Positions 34,861-43,632 of a stretch of 64,000 bases of DNA are shown here, piece by piece. The notes beneath the pieces were generated by a model that saw only the letters and a list, made by a program, of their open reading frames with translations, was not told where the DNA came from and searched no databases. This DNA comes from Sulfopaludibacter sp035606355 (GTDB lineage Bacteria > Acidobacteriota > Terriglobia > Bryobacterales > Bryobacteraceae), in the NCBI GenBank assembly GCA_035606355.1, contig DATNFO010000066.1, forward strand, positions 62,001 through 126,000. The letters are read 5' to 3'. Position 1 is the stretch's first letter; every line of letters begins with the position of its first letter. The position numbers and the translations under genes were made by a program.

Positions 34861-36495
34861 GTGGCCCTCAAATTCTTCGCAGCCATCCTCCTCCTGGCCG
34901 CTCCCACAGACCCGACCCTCGCCGACGCCCTCGCTCTCCTCCAGTCCGGCAACGCTGCCGGAGCCGCCAAACTCCTCGAGGTCATCGTCAAGCAGGACCC
35001 GGCCAACGGTCGCGCGTGGCGTAACCTGGGCGTCGCCTACGACCGCACCAAGGATCTCGATCACGCCATCGCCGCGTATCGCCATGCTCTCGAAGTGCAA
35101 CCCGAAATGATTGCACCGCTCCTCAACATCGCCATCGATTACGGCGCAAAGCACGATACCACCGCGGCGCTCGAGTGGCTGGCCAAGGCCAAGGCGACTC
35201 ACAAGCTCGATCTCACGCAAGCGGAGGTCGCGCCGGAATTCGCGGCCATGCGCTCCGACCCACACTTTACCGCGCTGCTTCCCCGACCGGCGGACTTCGA
35301 CAATCCCTTCGTCGAGCGCGTCAAGATCATCCGCGAATGGGATGGGGAAGCGGGCGGCGATCAGTTCGGCTGGATCGCGCGGCCGATCGGCGACGTGGAT
35401 GGCGATGGCGTTTCCGATTTCGTCACTTCCGCGCCCAGCCATGGAGAGAATGCCGGACGCGTCTACGTCTACTCCACGAAATCCGGCAAGCTGCTCTGGA
35501 CCGTCGATGGCAAGCCGGGCGACCAACTCGGCCTAGGCATCGAAGCGGCGGGCGACGCCAATCGCGACGGCACTCCCGATGTGGTCGCCAGCGCACCCGG
35601 CGCGGGTAGAGCCTACATTCTCTCCGGCAAAGACGGCAAGGTGCTGGTGACCCTCTCCGCTGAAAACGCGGCTGACGGTTTCGGGCGGCACGTGGATCGT
35701 GCGGGCGATGTCAACCACGATGGTTATGACGATGTGATCGTCGGCGCACCCGGCCACAACAAGCGGACCGGCGCCGCGTACATTTTTTCCGGACACGACG
35801 GCGCGCTGCTGTTGAAACTCAGCGGCGAACGGGAAGGCGATAGTTTCGGCGCGGCGGTCACGGGTCACGGCGGCCAAGGCGGCACGATGCTCGTCGTCGG
35901 CGCGCCGCAGGCTGGAACGAAGCGTCACGGCCGCACTTATGTCTACCGCTCGCTCACCGCAACTCCCGCCTTCACCTTCGATGCCGAAGAAGGCGGACAG
36001 GCGCTGGGCGCGATGTTCGTCTCCGTCCCGGGCGACCTGAATGGCGACGGCGTCCCCGACGTCTTCGCATCCGATTTCGCGGATAGCGGCAAAGCGCCCG
36101 GAGCCGGACGCATCTACCTGCACTCCGGCAAAGACGGCCGCCGGCTCTTCACGCTCACGGGCGAGACCCCGGGTGAAGGCTTCGGCACTAGCGCCTCCAT
36201 AGCCGGTGACGTCGACAGCGATGGCCGCCCCGACCTCATCATTGGGTCCTGGCAGTACAGCGCGCAAGCGAATTCCGCCGGACGAGCTTACCTCTATTCC
36301 GGAAAAACCGGAGCGCTGCTAGCCACCTACACGAGCCGCATACCGGGAGACACCCTGGGCTTCGACGCCATGGGGATCGGCGATGTAGATGGAGACGGCT
36401 CCACAGACCTCCTCATCACAGCGGCGTGGAGCGGAGTCAAAGGCTACCACTCAGGCCGAATTTTTCTGATCTCGTCGGGGATCGCAAGCAAGTAA
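34861..36495 (+). CDS. Exported TPR plus FG-GAP (integrin-alpha-like) repeat protein
   Basis: 544 residues from a GTG start. A short hydrophobic N-terminus (ALKFFAAILLLAAP) is followed by TPR-like helices (about 20-115: ALALLQSGNAAGAAKLLEVI, AWRNLGVAYDRTKDLDHAIA). About six FG-GAP blades follow (about 155-540), each with a Ca2+-binding DxDGDGxxD motif: PIGDVDGDGVSDFV, AGDANRDGTPDVV, AGDVNHDGYDDVIVGAPG, PGDLNGDGVPDVF, AGDVDSDGRPDLIIGS and IGDVDGDGSTDLLIT. It forms a seven-bladed-type propeller in the envelope or outside. Ligand unknown. Confidence 0.88.
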   Translation: MALKFFAAILLLAAPTDPTLADALALLQSGNAAGAAKLLEVIVKQDPANGRAWRNLGVAYDRTKDLDHAIAAYRHALEVQPEMIAPLLNIAIDYGAKHDTTAALEWLAKAKATHKLDLTQAEVAPEFAAMRSDPHFTALLPRPADFDNPFVERVKIIREWDGEAGGDQFGWIARPIGDVDGDGVSDFVTSAPSHGENAGRVYVYSTKSGKLLWTVDGKPGDQLGLGIEAAGDANRDGTPDVVASAPGAGRAYILSGKDGKVLVTLSAENAADGFGRHVDRAGDVNHDGYDDVIVGAPGHNKRTGAAYIFSGHDGALLLKLSGEREGDSFGAAVTGHGGQGGTMLVVGAPQAGTKRHGRTYVYRSLTATPAFTFDAEEGGQALGAMFVSVPGDLNGDGVPDVFASDFADSGKAPGAGRIYLHSGKDGRRLFTLTGETPGEGFGTSASIAGDVDSDGRPDLIIGSWQYSAQANSAGRAYLYSGKTGALLATYTSRIPGDTLGFDAMGIGDVDGDGSTDLLITAAWSGVKGYHSGRIFLISSGIASK

Positions 36496-36500
36496 CGCTC

Positions 36501-36538
36501 AGAAAAGAAAAAACCCGATTCGGCATAACCGAACCGGG
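36501..36538 (-). terminator. Rho-independent terminator (minus strand)
   Basis: On the minus strand CCCGGTTCGG (36538-36529) and CCGAATCGGG (36523-36514) form a 10-bp stem with one mismatch and a 5-nt loop. It is followed by a U-rich run (36513-36501). It lies 22 bases after the stop of the 48-residue ORF and would end that transcript and read-through from the AraC gene. Confidence 0.8.
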
Positions 36539-36560
36539 CTCTTGATCTTGTGTGGAGCTA

Positions 36561-36707
36561 TTAGTTCTCGACAACCTCCGAGCTGTCCACAGTTCGGCGT
36601 TCAATATACCGCTTTACGCGATCCTTGCGAGCCTGGTGGTGCGAACTTTCATCAATCAGTCGAAACTGTTCCTGTGCTTCTTCCGGGGTGTATTGGGATT
36701 TGTACAT
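36561..36707 (-). CDS. 48-residue charged protein with its own promoter and terminator
   Basis: A short ORF starting MYKSQYTPEEAQEQFRLIDE, then HHQARKDRVKRYIERR, ending SSEVVEN. It is highly charged and probably all-helical, with no membrane span. An extended -10-like element (TGA-TATACT, 36724-36716 on the minus strand) ends eight bases before the ATG, and a strong terminator lies 22 bases after the stop. Together these form a self-contained minimal transcription unit. Its first 56 bases overlap the end of the AraC-type gene in a different frame. No family was recognised. Confidence 0.6.
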   Translation of the reverse strand: MYKSQYTPEEAQEQFRLIDESSHHQARKDRVKRYIERRTVDSSEVVEN

Positions 36708-37527
36708 TCCCACTTAGTATATCAAGTCTTCGGCATCGCTGCTGCGAACGTCGTAATTCCGAGGGAGTAACCCCAAAGTCGCGGCGGAATGCGCTGGTGA
36801 AGTGGCTATGATGAGTGAACCCGAGGTCCACCGCAATCCGGCTCAGCGGCGCTTCGCTATCGCACACGCGTTCCAAGCCATGCCGAATCCGTAATTGCCG
36901 CAGATATTGATGTACCGCGAAACCGGTGTACCCGCGAAACAACCGGCACAAGTGATACGCCGATACGCCGACACGATTCGCGATTGTGCTCAAATCCAGA
37001 TCCTGCTCGAAATGCCCCGCCAGCAGGCACTCGGCCTCATGCACCACGCTGCGAGCACGCACGCTTCGCTGAACCGCCGCCGGCGCTCCCTTGACCCGAT
37101 CCAGCAGCAGGAGCACCGTCTCTTCCACCGTCATCGCATCATTCAGCGAACCGCACGAGACGGCGTCGAACAGCCGCCGCTGCAATAGATACGTCTTCGC
37201 GTCACAGAGCCCGCGATGCCGCCGGAACGGCGCCTCCCCGCCAGACTCCCGGCGCACGCTGAACCAGTCGCACTCATCGCCGCGTTCGCTGATGGGATGC
37301 CGTACATAACACTGCGACTTGTTATAAAACGTCACGGTGTTCGGATTCGCGACAAATGGCGCGGCGCCCTCATGCTCAATCTGCACGGCGGTGCGGGGAA
37401 ACACGAAGCAATCATTCTGCGCGGGTCCGGTGTCGCGGAAATTCGGATACTCGCGGTGACATCGAAACGCGCCGATTCGAACCAGCGGCGACTCGTAAAC
37501 GATAGTGTCGCTGAACAGCGGCTGCAC
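36652..37527 (-). CDS. AraC-family transcriptional regulator
   Basis: 291 residues. The N-terminal ~135 residues are a cupin-like sensing domain (CFVFPRTAVQIEHEGAAPFV, then NPNTVTFYNKSQCYVRHPIS). The C-terminal ~100 residues have two helix-turn-helix motifs of the AraC/XylS type: LDLSTIANRVGVSAYHLCRL with FRGYTGFAVHQYLRQLRIRH, and LSRIAVDLGFTHHSHFTSAF with RRDFGVTPSEL. The tail of ~30 residues beyond the usual end overlaps the 48-residue ORF. No obvious operon partner; the DUF4412-like gene ends 45 bases upstream on the same strand. Confidence 0.9.
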   Translation of the reverse strand: MQPLFSDTIVYESPLVRIGAFRCHREYPNFRDTGPAQNDCFVFPRTAVQIEHEGAAPFVANPNTVTFYNKSQCYVRHPISERGDECDWFSVRRESGGEAPFRRHRGLCDAKTYLLQRRLFDAVSCGSLNDAMTVEETVLLLLDRVKGAPAAVQRSVRARSVVHEAECLLAGHFEQDLDLSTIANRVGVSAYHLCRLFRGYTGFAVHQYLRQLRIRHGLERVCDSEAPLSRIAVDLGFTHHSHFTSAFRRDFGVTPSELRRSQQRCRRLDILSGNVQIPIHPGRSTGTVSTD

Positions 37528-37572
37528 CTTTGAGTTGACGTAGCTAAATGAAAAACGTTGGCTCGCCGCATG

Positions 37573-38241
37573 TTACTTCGAGAGCGCAGCGACGCGTTTA
37601 TAACCATCGGGCGGTGCGAACAACTTGTCCGGCAGATTGGTTTCCTGTAACTCGGTGACTTCCGTAACGATCTCGCGCAGCCTCGGAGAATCCATTTTCA
37701 TTTTCTGGTAGACAACCAATCCCGTAGGCGCGGGACCTGTCTGCTTCACTTCAATGTGCGGAATCGCCGGATGCTCTCCTGTGCTGCCCGTGGTCAGCAC
37801 GGCCACCGCGCTGCCGCGTTTTCCGGCCGGCAAATTCGGAACGTCGATATACCAGGCGTCGATCGTGTTGATGCCCGGGGCGTCACTGCGCTTCGTTGTA
37901 GAAATCAGATGCCGCGCCGTGCGACCGAAACTTTGCTTGCGCTCGCCGGTGTCGATGGTGGTCCGCTCGAGCGTAATCACCGGCCCCGCCGCCGGCGGCA
38001 CAGTCGGCTGGGGCGGCCATTCCATCACCGTGTACTCCTTACGGCCGGCGCGCCAGGCAAACTGACGCCGCTGCCCGGAATCCAGAACCGTGGTGTAGCC
38101 GCCGGGCGAATCCGTGCGCTCCAGTTTTCCTTTGAAGTACTCCGTGGTGACGCGGCCGTCAGTGCGCGTGACGATCTTCCACTCGGCGTGCAGCACCCCC
38201 GCCAATGCCAATGTCCCGAATACTGCCCAGCCTCGCCTCAC
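37573..38241 (-). CDS. Exported DUF4412-like protein
   Basis: 222 residues from the GTG at 38241 (GGAGG lies 12 bases upstream). The frame continues upstream, but only this start gives a signal peptide (RRGWAVFGTLALAGVLHA-E). The mature part has alternating strands (WKIVTRTDGRVTTEYFKGKL, RKEYTVMEWPPQP, WYIDVPNLPAGKRGSAVA) and ends KLFAPPDGYKRVAALSK. That lipoprotein-carrier-like beta-sheet pattern, with the closing 'FxxPxGYK', is common in DUF4412 and related periplasmic proteins. Divergent from the P450 gene 80 bases away. Confidence 0.6.
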   Translation of the reverse strand: MRRGWAVFGTLALAGVLHAEWKIVTRTDGRVTTEYFKGKLERTDSPGGYTTVLDSGQRRQFAWRAGRKEYTVMEWPPQPTVPPAAGPVITLERTTIDTGERKQSFGRTARHLISTTKRSDAPGINTIDAWYIDVPNLPAGKRGSAVAVLTTGSTGEHPAIPHIEVKQTGPAPTGLVVYQKMKMDSPRLREIVTEVTELQETNLPDKLFAPPDGYKRVAALSK

Positions 38242-38321
38242 GGTTCTATTGTGCCTCCGGGAATGAACAAACGAGAAGTGGCCGCGTGGCCAGCGCATCG
38301 TTTTCCGCTTACTATGGTCGA

Positions 38322-39467
38322 ATGATAGACCTGATGTCACCGGAGGTCCGGCGCAATCCGTACCCCTTGTACGCGCAGGTGCGCGCCATGATGCCGGTGG
38401 CTCGCGACCCACGCACTGGTCTGTGGATGATGTTCGGGTATGAGGCCGTGAAGCGCGCTCTCAGCGATCCGGAAACCTTCAGCTCCGATCCGATGACCGG
38501 CGGTTATCCGCGTCCGGAATGGTTAATTTTTTTCGATCCGCCGCGCCACTCCAAGCTGCGCGACATGATTCTGCGCTCCTTCACGCCGGCCACTGTCGCA
38601 GCGCTGGAGCCGCGCATTCGCGAACTCTCGCGCACGCTGCTGGATGCCGCGCTGGCGAAACCCGAGTTCGACCTCGTGGAAGATTACGCCGCGCCGCTAC
38701 CCATGCAGGTGATCTCCAGCATGCTGGGGATTCCGCTTTCCGAGTGGCAGCGATTCCGGCGTTGGAGCGAGGCCATCCTGCGCCTGAGCTACACAGCATT
38801 CGACGCTGCCAGGCAAGCAGAGGCGGCAAAGGAATACTTCGCCGTGACCGAAGAGATGTCCGGCGCGCTTCCGGCATGGCTCGGCTCCGGCGGGTTGCTG
38901 ACTCAGCTTCACCGCAGCCAACTTTCGGCGCAGGAAATCCTCAGCTTCTTCCAATTACTGCTGGTGGCGGGCAACGATACCACAACCAATCTCATCGCCA
39001 ACGCTGTGATCTGCTTGAGCGAGCATCCGGCGGCGCAACAGCAACTCCGCGGCGAGCCGGCGCTACTGCCGCGCGCGATCGAAGAAGTGCTGCGCTTTCG
39101 CTCGCCCCTGCAGTTCGTCTATCGTGTGCCCACCAGGGACTTCAACGGCATACCGAAGGGCGCTCTGGTGCTGCCGGTGGTCGGCTCGGCGAATCGCGAC
39201 CCCGCGCAGTTCAGAGACCCCGATCGTTTCGACATCACCCGCGATCCGAATCCGCACGTCGCTTTCGGCCACGGAATTCATTTCTGCCTGGGCGCCGCGC
39301 TCTCCCGCATCGAAGCGCGCGTGGCCCTCTCGGATCTGATGGAGCGTATCCCGCATTTTGACTGCTCGCCGGACTGGCAGCCTCGCGAAGCGTTAAACGT
39401 GATGGGCCCGAAGGAGCTGAAGTTAATCGGCTATGCGCACGGAACCGCGACCGTCGCGGACTTGTGA
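38322..39467 (+). CDS. Cytochrome P450
   Basis: 381 residues, slightly short for a bacterial class I P450. The start at 38322 (MIDLMSPEVRRNPYPLYAQV) lies six bases after TACTAT (38310-38315), so the message may be leaderless. Key elements are PETFSSDP, the I-helix LVAGNDTTTNLIANAV with Asp219-Thr220, the K-helix EEVLRFRSPLQFVYR (ExxR), NRDPAQFRDPDRFDITR, and the haem loop HVAFGHGIHFCLGAALSRIE with Cys322. It needs ferredoxin and reductase partners, which are not encoded nearby. Its substrate cannot be predicted; residues resemble generalist CYP107-like enzymes. Confidence 0.93.
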   Translation: MIDLMSPEVRRNPYPLYAQVRAMMPVARDPRTGLWMMFGYEAVKRALSDPETFSSDPMTGGYPRPEWLIFFDPPRHSKLRDMILRSFTPATVAALEPRIRELSRTLLDAALAKPEFDLVEDYAAPLPMQVISSMLGIPLSEWQRFRRWSEAILRLSYTAFDAARQAEAAKEYFAVTEEMSGALPAWLGSGGLLTQLHRSQLSAQEILSFFQLLLVAGNDTTTNLIANAVICLSEHPAAQQQLRGEPALLPRAIEEVLRFRSPLQFVYRVPTRDFNGIPKGALVLPVVGSANRDPAQFRDPDRFDITRDPNPHVAFGHGIHFCLGAALSRIEARVALSDLMERIPHFDCSPDWQPREALNVMGPKELKLIGYAHGTATVADL

Positions 39468-39536
39468 AACATCTTCCGGCGTTGAATTGCGGGGCTGGAC
39501 GCCGCTCAAGGCTTCATCGCAACTATAATGTTAGCC

Positions 39537-41933
39537 ATGCTGCGCGCTGGGTTCCTGCTGTTGTTCGCCGTCAGCGGTTTCGCCGCCGGCCGGGTGGACT
39601 TTGCCCGCGACATTCAACCCATCCTGGAGAAGCGCTGCTTCGGCTGTCACGGTCCGCAGCAGCAGATGAAGGGAGTGCGGCTGGACAGGCGCGAGGAAGC
39701 GCTGAAGGTCTCCGCCAAAATCGTTCCCCTTGTTTCGGGAAAAGGACCGATTGTGATGCCTCCGATCGGCGCGCGGCTGACGGCGGACGAGGTGGCGAAA
39801 CTCAAGGCGTGGATCGACGAAGGGCTCGTGTACCAAACGGCCGTGCATTGGAGTTTTGCTCCGATTCAGCATCCGGCGGTTCCCAAGGTGAAGCGTGCGA
39901 CCCGCAACCCGATCGACAATTTTGTGCTGGCGAAGCTCGAGAGCGAAGGAATTGCACCTTCGCGCGAAGCCGATAAGCAGACCCTGCTGCGACGTTTATC
40001 ACTCGACCTCACCGGCCTCATTCCGAGCCCCGATGAGATGTCGACATTCTTGAGCGACACTCGCCCCGATGCGTACGAGCGGCAGGTGGACCGGTTGCTG
40101 GCGTCGCCCCATTTCGGCGAAAAATGGGCGCGGCAGTGGCTGGACCTGGCGCGATACGCGGATTCCGATGGATATGAGAAGGACCGCTCCCGTCCATGGG
40201 CGTGGCGGTATCGCGAATGGGTGATCGATGCGATCAACCACGACATGCCGTATGACGAATTCACTGTCGAACAGCTCGCCGGGGACCTGTTGCCCAATCG
40301 CACCATCGACAACTTGATCGCCACCGGTTTCAACCGCAACACGCTGACGAATCGCGAGGGCGGCACGGATCCCGAGCAGTTCCGCGATGAGCAGGTTCTG
40401 GATCGGACGGCGACGCTCGGCACGGTCTGGCTCGGACTGACCGTAGGTTGTGCACAGTGCCACGACCATAAGTACGACCCCATCAAACAGCGGGACTTTT
40501 ACCGGCTGAGCGCGTTCTTCAACACGCAGGAAGAAGTCAACATTCCGGCGCCGGAACCGGGTGAACTGGGCCCGTACCTGGCGGCGAAGCCGGGTTATGA
40601 CAAGCAGCGGCGGGAACTCCTGGACGAGTATCAGATTTCGCGCCTACAAGCGGAATGGGAAGACCACCTGCGTTATGCCGCGTTGCATCCGGGCGAGCAT
40701 CAGGACTGGGACTTCGCTTACGGCGAGTTCACGCATAACGTGGATAATGCGCGGAAAGTGCTGTTCCTGGACCCGGCGAAGCGCAGCGAAGTCCAGCAGC
40801 TCGCGATGAGGGACTATGCCATCTCGTCGTGCGGCAACCTGTTTCCCAAAGATTACTGCAACGGCTTCAAGTTGGGTGACCTGCGGAGTAAGTTGAGTAA
40901 GTTGACAGCGCAGACGGCACATATCAGTTTTGCGCCTGTCCTACTGGAGAACGACACTCCTCCCAAGACCTACATTCACGTGAAGGGCGACTGGCGGGAG
41001 CATGGCGACGAAGTGCAGCCGGGGACACCGGAGTTTCTGCCTTCCCTGCCCGCCGGTCCGGCAACCCGGCTGACGCTGGCCAAGTGGATCGTCGCACCGG
41101 AGAATCCGCTCACGGCGCGCGTGGAAGTGAATCGCATCTGGCAGGAAGTGTTCGGTCGGGGGCTGGTGAACACCAGTGAGGATTTCGGAACCCAGGGCGA
41201 CCGGCCGTCGCACCCGGAATTGCTGGATTGGCTGGCGACGGAGTTCGTGAAGGACGGCTGGAGCCGCAAGCAGATGGTGCGGCTGATGGTGACGTCCGCG
41301 ACGTACCGGCAGAGTTCGGCGGCGCGGCCCGACGTCGCGGCGAAAGATCCGGAGAATGCGCTGCTTTCACGGATGTCGCGGCTGCGGCTTCCGGCGGAGC
41401 TGGTGCGCGATGAGGCTCTATATGCATCGGGCCTTTTGGATTTGCGCATTGGCGGGAAGAGCGTGCGGCCGCCGCAGCCGAAGGGAGTCGCGGAGTTGAG
41501 TTACGCGGGCAGCGTGAAGTGGGAGGAGAGCACGGGCGCCGATCGATATCGCCGCGGCTTGTATATCCATTTTCAGCGGACGACGCCGTATCCGCAGCTC
41601 ACCAACTTCGATGCGCCTTCGGCGTCGCTTTCATGCTCGCGGCGCAAGCGCACGGATACTCCGCTGCAGGCCCTCAATCTGATGAACGATCCGGTTTTTT
41701 ACGAAGCGGCTCAGGCGCTGGCCTACCGGGTGACGCACGAGAGCACGGGAGCATTCGGCGAGCGGCTAAGGTTTGCCTTTGCCCTGACGCTGGGCCGCGA
41801 GCCGAATGCGCACGAGCGCGAGCGGTTGGGGAAATACTATGACGACGCCGTTCAGGCGCGCGGCGAAGTAAGTGCGTGGCTCGAGGTTAGCCGCGTGCTG
41901 CTCAACTTAGACGAGTTCATAACCAAGGAGTAA
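39537..41933 (+). CDS. PSCyt1/DUF1549/DUF1553 exported c-type cytochrome protein
   Basis: 798 residues from the ATG at 39537. The ATG at 39528 overlaps a TATAAT hexamer (39524-39529) and is rejected. A signal (LRAGFLLLFAVSGFAAG) is followed by the PSCyt1 domain with a haem motif (CFGCHGPQQQMKGVRLDRRE). DUF1549 follows (LLRRLSLDLTGLIPSPDEM, HFGEKWARQWLDLARYADS), with a second CxxCH (VGCAQCHDHKYDPI). DUF1553 ends the protein (ENPLTARVEVNRIWQEVFGR, then TPLQALNLMNDPVFYEAAQA). The family is abundant in Planctomycetes and Acidobacteriota and is always paired with a DUF1501 protein, as here (gap three bases). It probably takes part in degrading complex polymers. Confidence 0.9.
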   Translation: MLRAGFLLLFAVSGFAAGRVDFARDIQPILEKRCFGCHGPQQQMKGVRLDRREEALKVSAKIVPLVSGKGPIVMPPIGARLTADEVAKLKAWIDEGLVYQTAVHWSFAPIQHPAVPKVKRATRNPIDNFVLAKLESEGIAPSREADKQTLLRRLSLDLTGLIPSPDEMSTFLSDTRPDAYERQVDRLLASPHFGEKWARQWLDLARYADSDGYEKDRSRPWAWRYREWVIDAINHDMPYDEFTVEQLAGDLLPNRTIDNLIATGFNRNTLTNREGGTDPEQFRDEQVLDRTATLGTVWLGLTVGCAQCHDHKYDPIKQRDFYRLSAFFNTQEEVNIPAPEPGELGPYLAAKPGYDKQRRELLDEYQISRLQAEWEDHLRYAALHPGEHQDWDFAYGEFTHNVDNARKVLFLDPAKRSEVQQLAMRDYAISSCGNLFPKDYCNGFKLGDLRSKLSKLTAQTAHISFAPVLLENDTPPKTYIHVKGDWREHGDEVQPGTPEFLPSLPAGPATRLTLAKWIVAPENPLTARVEVNRIWQEVFGRGLVNTSEDFGTQGDRPSHPELLDWLATEFVKDGWSRKQMVRLMVTSATYRQSSAARPDVAAKDPENALLSRMSRLRLPAELVRDEALYASGLLDLRIGGKSVRPPQPKGVAELSYAGSVKWEESTGADRYRRGLYIHFQRTTPYPQLTNFDAPSASLSCSRRKRTDTPLQALNLMNDPVFYEAAQALAYRVTHESTGAFGERLRFAFALTLGREPNAHERERLGKYYDDAVQARGEVSAWLEVSRVLLNLDEFITKE

Positions 41934-41936
41934 GTC

Positions 41937-43367
41937 ATGGACGCGCAGGAGTTCCGGAGAATTCAGACGCGGCGAAGTTTCTTCCGCGAGTGCGCGGGTG
42001 GAATCGGCATTGCCGCGCTGGCGCAATTGATGGAGCGGGAGGGGCGCGCTGAGACAGTGGTGAATCCACTGGCGCCGAAGGCTCCGCATTTTCCCGCAAA
42101 GGCCAAGAACGTGATCTTCATGTTCATGGAAGGAGGCCCGAGTCAGATCGACCTGTTCGACCCAAAGCCGGGGTTGCAAAAGTGGAGCGGCAAGCCGCTA
42201 CCAGCCGAAATGACCAAGGATCTGCGGCTGGCGTTCACGAAGCCGAATGCCGCGGTGCTTGCGAGCCCGCGCACCTTTCAGCCCTACGGGCAGAGCGGCA
42301 TCGAATTTTCGGACTATATCCCGCACATCGGCTCGCGCGCCGACGACTTGTGCCTGGTCCGTTCGATGTACACCGATGCCTTCAATCATCATCCGGGCCA
42401 ACTCTTGCTGTTCGGCGGAAGCATACAGGTGGGGCGTCCGACGATGGGCGCATGGGTGTTATACGGTCTGGGAAGCGAATCGCAGAACCTGCCGGGCTTT
42501 GTGGTGTTGGGGTCGGGCGTTGGGACGAGCGGAGGCACGGGGAATTGGGCGAGCGGGTTTTTGCCATCGACGTATCAGGGCGTCGTGTTTCGGAGCTCCG
42601 GCGATCCGGTGCTGTATCTTTCGAATCCGCCGGGAGTAACGAAGGAGATGCAGCGAGCGGAGTTGGATGCGCTGAAGGATCTGAACGAGGAGCACCGGGC
42701 GCAGACGGGCGACGAAGAGATTGCGTCACGCATCGCGAGTTATGAACTCGCCTTCCGTATGCAGATCGCGGCTCCGGAGCTGTTGGATTTTTCGAAGGAG
42801 AAGCCGGAGACGCTCGCGATGTACGGCGTGGATAAGGCGCCGACGCGGCAGTTCGCGACAAATTGCCTGCTGGCGCGGCGGATGGTGGAGCGCGGCGTGC
42901 GCTTCGTGATGCTGACGCACGCGAGCTGGGACGACCATACGGATTTGAATCGCAAGCTGAAAAAGAACTGCGATATCGCGGACCAGCCGACAGCGGCACT
43001 GCTACAGGACTTGAAAGAGCGGGGCCTGCTCGACGAGACGCTGGTGGTTTGGGGCGGCGAGTTTGGGCGCACCCCGATGGTGGAGATTCGCGATCCGCGC
43101 GACGCGAACAATGCGGGCCGCGACCATCATCCGCTCGCGTACAGTTTGTTCCTGGCGGGCGGCGGCATCAAGGGCGGGCAGGTCATCGGAAAAACGGATG
43201 AGCTCTGCATGAATGTGGTAGAGGACAAGGTGCATGTTCACGATCTGCAGGCGACAATTCTGCATTGCCTGGGTCTCGACCATACACGATTGACATATCA
43301 CCACATGGGTCGCGATTTCCGGCTGACGGACGTCGCCGGGAACGTTGTTAGTAAGATGCTGGTTTAG
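41937..43367 (+). CDS. DUF1501 (sulfatase-like fold) exported protein
   Basis: 476 residues. The N-terminus carries a twin-arginine-type motif (QTRRSFFRECAGGIGIAALA), so export in folded form is likely. DUF1501 signatures include AKNVIFMFMEGGPSQIDLFD, LVRSMYTDAFNHHPGQLLLF, FVMLTHASWDDHTDL, ETLVVWGGEFGRTPMVE and GRDHHPLAYSLFLAGGGIKG. These hold a conserved set of Asp/His/Glu metal ligands as in alkaline phosphatase-superfamily enzymes. Encoded three bases after its PSCyt1 partner; function undefined experimentally in most organisms. Confidence 0.9.
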   Translation: MDAQEFRRIQTRRSFFRECAGGIGIAALAQLMEREGRAETVVNPLAPKAPHFPAKAKNVIFMFMEGGPSQIDLFDPKPGLQKWSGKPLPAEMTKDLRLAFTKPNAAVLASPRTFQPYGQSGIEFSDYIPHIGSRADDLCLVRSMYTDAFNHHPGQLLLFGGSIQVGRPTMGAWVLYGLGSESQNLPGFVVLGSGVGTSGGTGNWASGFLPSTYQGVVFRSSGDPVLYLSNPPGVTKEMQRAELDALKDLNEEHRAQTGDEEIASRIASYELAFRMQIAAPELLDFSKEKPETLAMYGVDKAPTRQFATNCLLARRMVERGVRFVMLTHASWDDHTDLNRKLKKNCDIADQPTAALLQDLKERGLLDETLVVWGGEFGRTPMVEIRDPRDANNAGRDHHPLAYSLFLAGGGIKGGQVIGKTDELCMNVVEDKVHVHDLQATILHCLGLDHTRLTYHHMGRDFRLTDVAGNVVSKMLV

Positions 43368-43632
43368 GGTACTCGGATGGAGGAGCCGCGGCACCTTTTA
43401 CCGCTTCCTTACGGGGTTGTGAAAAAATATCGAATTGCTCTTATGCCGACTTCAAAATGCGCTCGAATGCCCGGCACCTATTACCGCTCCCTCACGGTCA
43501 GGGCTCCGTATGTACTTTATTCTGCTAACGGAGCCGCGACCGTCAGGAAGCGGTAAAAGGTGTATCGAAAGGCGAATGGAGCGCGACGAGAACAACAGCC
43601 GGGTGTAAAAGGTCCATCGAAAGGCGAATGGA
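43368..43632. repeat. REP-like element with nested inverted repeats
   Basis: A 265-base gene-free gap. CACCTTTTACCGCTTCCT (43393-43410) has a perfect 18-bp inverted partner AGGAAGCGGTAAAAGGTG (43545-43562). Inside, CACCTATTACCGCTCCCT plus the following bases to about 43508 pair imperfectly with the same right arm (about 29 of 34). The arms share the GGTCGCGGCTCCG core seen at 16077-16089. After the palindrome, AAAGGTGTATCGAAAGGCGAATGG and AAAGGTCCATCGAAAGGCGA form a direct repeat (43556 and 43608). It looks like a dispersed extragenic family with a partly duplicated left arm. Confidence 0.7.
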
